Shown one piece after another: positions 60,830 through 64,000 of a stretch of DNA of 64,000 nucleotides. Positions within the stretch are counted from its first letter, which is position 1; every line of letters begins with the position of its first letter. The notes beneath the pieces were generated by a model. That model saw only the letters and a program-made list of their open reading frames with translations. It was not told the origin of the DNA and did no database searches. Made by a program: the position numbers and the translations under genes. The DNA is taken from positions 1-64,000 of the forward strand of contig NZ_UFRM01000001.1 in the NCBI RefSeq assembly GCF_900444945.1, read 5' to 3'. The stretch is from Actinobacillus lignieresii (GTDB lineage: Bacteria > Pseudomonadota > Gammaproteobacteria > Enterobacterales > Pasteurellaceae).

Positions 60830-62269
60830 ATGAAAATTATCCGTTCCTTTATTAATGGTAAGTTTGTCAGCAACTTAACAGGCACTTATGTTGATGTATT
60901 AAATCCGGCAACCGAAGAAGTGATTGCAAGAGAAGTACAATCTTCTGCCGCAGATGTTGAGGCGGCTTTAAGTGCGGCTCGTGCGGCACAGCTAAGTTGG
61001 GAACGGTTACCGGCGGTGGAAAGAGGCGTATATTTACATAAAATCGCCGACGGTATTCGCCAACGCGCCGATGAACTCACTAATGTGATTGTGGCTGAAG
61101 GCGGAAAAACGAAAGACCTTGCTCGTATTGAAGTGATGTTTACCGCAGATTACTTAGATTATCAAGCGGAATGGGCTCGTCGTTACGAAGGCGAAATTAT
61201 TCAAAGCGATAGACCGAGAGAAAATATCTTATTATTTAAACGTCCTTTAGGGGTTATCGGCGGTATTTTACCTTGGAACTTCCCTTTCTTTTTGATTGCA
61301 CGTAAAGCGGGACCGGCATTAGTTACCGGTAATACTATTGTGATTAAACCGAGCAGCTTAACACCGATTAACTGTGAAATTTTCTGTGAAATCGTAGAGA
61401 GCGTAGGTTTACCGGCAGGTGTATTCAACGTCGTGAACGGCGGTGTTGAAGTCGGTCAAGCATTGGCGAGCAGCAAAAATGTCGATATGGTCAGTTTAAC
61501 CGGTTCGGTCGGTGCAGGACGTGCGGTAATGGAAGCGGCGGCGAAAAATATTACCAAAGTTTCGCTTGAATTAGGCGGTAAAGCGCCGGCAATTGTCTTG
61601 AAAGATGCCGATTTAGATTTGGCGGTAAAATCGATTATTGCTTCAAGAGTGGGTAACTCAGGTCAAATTTGTAACTGTGCCGAACGAGTTTATGTACATA
61701 ACAGTGTTAAAGATGCTTTTATTGAGAAAGTGGTTGAAGCAATGAAAGCGGTACGTTATGGCAATCCGGCGGAAGCGGATAGCGGTAGTATCGAAATGGG
61801 ACCGTTAATTGAAGAAAGAGCGGTAGAACGAGTTAAAGAAAAAGTGGAACGAGCAATCGATCAAGGTGCGAGATTAGTCTGTGGCGGTAAACGTGCGGAA
61901 AGTAAAGGTTTCTACTTTGAACCGACGGTTTTAGTCGATATCAAAAATGATATGGATATTATGCACGAGGAAACCTTCGGTCCGGTTTTACCGATTATGG
62001 GATTCGATACGCTTGATGAAGTTCTGGCATTAGCGAATGATAGTGAATACGGCTTAACCAGTTCCGTTTATACCACCAATTTAAACGAAGCGTTTTATGT
62101 GACACGTCGTTTACAGTTCGGTGAAACTTATATCAACCGTGAAAACTTTGAAGCAATGCAAGGTTTCCATGCGGGCTGGAAGAAATCGGGCTTAGGCGGA
62201 GCCGACGGAAAACACGGCTTGGAAGAATTCTTACAAACACAAGTGGTCTATTTAGAAACCGACATCTAG
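60830..62269 (+). CDS. aldA: Lactaldehyde / glycolaldehyde dehydrogenase AldA
   Basis: AldA is an NAD-dependent aldehyde dehydrogenase that oxidises L-lactaldehyde (from fucose/rhamnose) and glycolaldehyde. Start ATG 60830 (after GATGGAGATC) gives 479 residues, the same length as E. coli AldA; the upstream extension to 60752 is rejected. Signature segments are RRYEGEIIQSDRPRENILLFKR, GILPWNFPFFLIARK, LELGGKAP with the catalytic Glu, SGQICNCAERVYV with the catalytic Cys and HEETFGPVLP. Overall it closely follows E. coli AldA, so the symbol is given. No fucose or rhamnose genes are nearby. Confidence 0.9.
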   Translation: MKIIRSFINGKFVSNLTGTYVDVLNPATEEVIAREVQSSAADVEAALSAARAAQLSWERLPAVERGVYLHKIADGIRQRADELTNVIVAEGGKTKDLARIEVMFTADYLDYQAEWARRYEGEIIQSDRPRENILLFKRPLGVIGGILPWNFPFFLIARKAGPALVTGNTIVIKPSSLTPINCEIFCEIVESVGLPAGVFNVVNGGVEVGQALASSKNVDMVSLTGSVGAGRAVMEAAAKNITKVSLELGGKAPAIVLKDADLDLAVKSIIASRVGNSGQICNCAERVYVHNSVKDAFIEKVVEAMKAVRYGNPAEADSGSIEMGPLIEERAVERVKEKVERAIDQGARLVCGGKRAESKGFYFEPTVLVDIKNDMDIMHEETFGPVLPIMGFDTLDEVLALANDSEYGLTSSVYTTNLNEAFYVTRRLQFGETYINRENFEAMQGFHAGWKKSGLGGADGKHGLEEFLQTQVVYLETDI

Positions 62270-62286
62270 TCATAATTAAAATATAA

Positions 62287-62325
62287 AAAAATCTCAATAG
62301 TGTAAGCTGTTGAGATTTTTTATTT
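62287..62325 (+). terminator. Intrinsic terminator after aldA
   Basis: AAATCTCAA (62289-62297) pairs with TTGAGATTT (62310-62318) around a 12-base loop, followed by a T-run. Confidence 0.85.
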
Positions 62326-62409
62326 TCATCGCACTTCTCGTACTCTTTAACTTACAATCTTAGCTAAAAAAGGCTAGAATTATTTCAAACAATAAAATAA
62401 GGAATAATT

Positions 62410-63273
62410 ATGATTTATAGTATGACCGCTTTCGCCCATTTAGAAATGAAAAAAGAGTGGGGTAATGCAGTGTGGGAAATTCGCTCGGTGAATCAACGTT
62501 TTTTAGAGACCTATTTTCGTTTACCTGAGCAATTCCGTAATTTAGAAATGACCTTACGCGAGCGTTTACGTGCATCACTTACACGCGGAAAAGTAGAATG
62601 TAGTTTACGTATCGAATTAAGTAATAACCAAAATAGTGAATTGGCATTAAATAAAGCGTATGCGGAAAAGGTAATCAGCTCGTTACAAACCTTGCGAGGC
62701 ATTGCCGGTGAGGGTGAGATCAACTTAGTGGATATTTTACGTTATCCGGGGGTGGTCGATGCTCAAACACAAGATTTGGATCAAATTGGGCAAGACCTGT
62801 TAGCCGGTTTCGAACAAATTTTAGCGGACTTTATTGCGATGCGTGGTCGTGAAGGCACGAATTTACAGGCGTTGATCCAACAACGCTTAGACACGATTGC
62901 CGAGATCGCAACCAAAGTGCAGGCGCAAATGCCGGAAATTCTGCAATGGCAGAAAGATAAATTACAACAACGGTTTGATGAGCTGAATTTACAATTAGAC
63001 CCGCAACGTTTAGAGCAAGAAATGGTATTAACCGCACAGCGTGTTGATGTGGCGGAAGAATTAGACCGCTTACAATTACACGTGAAAGAAACGACTAACG
63101 TCTTGAAAAAAGGCGGAGCGGTAGGTCGTAAATTGGACTTTATGATGCAAGAACTAAATCGTGAATCCAATACGTTGGCATCAAAATCCATTAATGCGGA
63201 CGTAACCAATTCAGCGGTTGAATTAAAAGTGTTAATCGAACAAATGCGTGAGCAAATTCAGAATTTAGAGTAG
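62410..63273 (+). CDS. yicC: YicC family endoribonuclease-like protein
   Basis: This 287-residue member of the YicC/YloC family has been linked to RNA cleavage in E. coli and B. subtilis. The N-terminal half has the family start MIYSMTAFAHLEMKKEWG and SVNQRFLETYFRLPEQFRNLE. The C-terminal half holds the strongest motif, GAVGRKLDFMMQELNRESNTLASKSINADVTN. AAGGA precedes the ATG. It lies in front of ygfZ (7-base gap), probably one transcript; it is not next to rph or gmk as in some genomes, though rph is 2 kb away. Confidence 0.94.
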   Translation: MIYSMTAFAHLEMKKEWGNAVWEIRSVNQRFLETYFRLPEQFRNLEMTLRERLRASLTRGKVECSLRIELSNNQNSELALNKAYAEKVISSLQTLRGIAGEGEINLVDILRYPGVVDAQTQDLDQIGQDLLAGFEQILADFIAMRGREGTNLQALIQQRLDTIAEIATKVQAQMPEILQWQKDKLQQRFDELNLQLDPQRLEQEMVLTAQRVDVAEELDRLQLHVKETTNVLKKGGAVGRKLDFMMQELNRESNTLASKSINADVTNSAVELKVLIEQMREQIQNLE

Positions 63274-63280
63274 GTGTTTT

Positions 63281-64000
63281 ATGACGTGTGAATGTAGCAA
63301 AATCAGTAATAGTCACCCGGATCTCTGCGTGCAACTTTCTCAGTATCGTTTAATTGAAATTGCAGGTGTGGATGCTGAGAAATATCTTCAAGGACAATTA
63401 ACCTGTGATGTAGCGAAATTGGCAGAGGGAGAACATACCTTAACTTGCCATTGTGATCCGAAGGGCAAAATGAGTGCATTAATCCGTTTATATCGTCAAA
63501 CGGCAGATAAATTTATCGCCATGATTCATGCGGATTTATTACCGGAAGCGCTTAACCAACTAAAAAAATATGCGGTGTTTTCTAAGGTTACTTTCACTGA
63601 GCTGGATACGCCGATTTATGGGGTAACAAGCGGTGAGATTTTGGCAAAACTTTGCGAAAATACGATCGCTTTAGTCATTCCGCAAGGGCAAAAACGTGCA
63701 ATTGTTTGGGGCGAAGCGCTAGAAACCAATGCCGATAGCCAATTGTGGGATTTAATCGACATTCAAGACGGGATTCCGATGTTGCTAAAAGCGAATCAAT
63801 TTGAATTGATTCCGCAGGCAACCAATTTACAAGCGGTCGAAAATGCGATTTCTTTTACTAAAGGCTGTTATATAGGGCAAGAAACGGTCGCTCGAGCAAA
63901 ATATCGTGGTGCGAATAAGCGAGCAATGTTTACTTTAGTCGGTAAATTTGAAGGCGAGGTGAGCTTACCGGAGATTGGCGGCTCGGTCGAAATGCAGCTC
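63281..64000 (+). CDS. ygfZ: Folate-binding Fe-S cluster repair protein YgfZ, partial
   Basis: The reading frame from ATG 63281 stays open for 240 codons to the window end, so the C-terminus is missing. The protein resembles the T-protein/GcvT-like folate-binding YgfZ family, which helps maintain Fe-S enzymes such as MiaB. Visible motifs are EIAGVDAEKYLQGQLTCDV near the start and the YgfZ signature KGCYIGQETVARAKYRG (about 196-212) with its conserved Cys. The first residues (MTCECSKISNSH) are Cys-rich and probably not part of the fold. It begins 7 bases after yicC. Confidence 0.93.
   Translation, partial: MTCECSKISNSHPDLCVQLSQYRLIEIAGVDAEKYLQGQLTCDVAKLAEGEHTLTCHCDPKGKMSALIRLYRQTADKFIAMIHADLLPEALNQLKKYAVFSKVTFTELDTPIYGVTSGEILAKLCENTIALVIPQGQKRAIVWGEALETNADSQLWDLIDIQDGIPMLLKANQFELIPQATNLQAVENAISFTKGCYIGQETVARAKYRGANKRAMFTLVGKFEGEVSLPEIGGSVEMQL

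Overview
This 64 kb window is core chromosome of a Pasteurellaceae bacterium, most likely Actinobacillus of the A. pleuropneumoniae / suis / equuli / lignieresii group. Support: AT-rich coding sequence, many copies of the 9-bp Apl-type DNA uptake signal ACAAGCGGT, Pasteurellaceae-type gene content (OmpP2-like porin, periplasmic SodC, trifunctional NadR, SohB) and local gene orders. The genus is inferred from motifs and protein character; no database search was run. The first base is the first base of dnaA, so the record is probably numbered from the replication initiator. No rRNA, tRNA, CRISPR array, prophage, transposase or defence island was recognised.

Layout. 1-3.9 kb: dnaA, dnaN, recF. 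3.9-9.5 kb: sodC (-), asd, a porin (-), lpxB, sohB. 9.6-28.4 kb: a complete dcw (division and cell wall) cluster, all on the + strand: mraZ, rsmH, ftsL, ftsI, murE, murF, mraY, murD, ftsW, murG, murC, ddlB, ftsQ, ftsA, ftsZ, lpxC. It starts with a triple MraZ-type operator and ends with a strong terminator. 28.5-30.2 kb: SOS-type recN. 30.4-35.2 kb: a four-gene peptide/nickel-family ABC importer (-). 35.4-48.2 kb: prfC, two tandem DUF805 membrane proteins, pth, ychF, a small methyltransferase-like membrane protein, two related lipoproteins, yecM-like, argS, obgE, an HI_0552-like protein, rlmB and pssA. 48.3-64 kb: ileS-ribF (-), nadR plus an overlapping metallophosphoesterase, arcA, a small outer-membrane barrel, kdsC (-), a YggS-type PLP protein, typA, grxA, rph (-), aldA, yicC and a ygfZ cut by the window end.

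How it works together. The dcw block supplies the muropeptide precursor pathway (MurC-F, Ddl, MraY, MurG) and divisome parts (FtsL, I, W, Q, A, Z). LpxC and LpxB serve lipid A synthesis and KdsC serves Kdo synthesis. Replication (DnaA, DnaN), repair (RecF, RecN) and translation factors (ArgS, IleS, PrfC, Pth, YchF, ObgE, TypA, RlmB) fill much of the rest.

The more unusual signals are non-coding. A roughly 170-190 bp structured repeat occurs twice, splitting dnaN/recF and murE/murF, and its stems carry compensatory base changes. A 122-bp element with 37-bp inverted arms sits between argS and obgE. Uptake signals occur as inverted pairs that look like intrinsic terminators, including inside the dcw cluster. 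A 20-bp near-perfect palindrome lies in front of ddlB, and a near-consensus CRP site lies in front of typA. FtsI carries about 80-100 extra residues in its N-terminal half. I found no clearly new multi-gene system.
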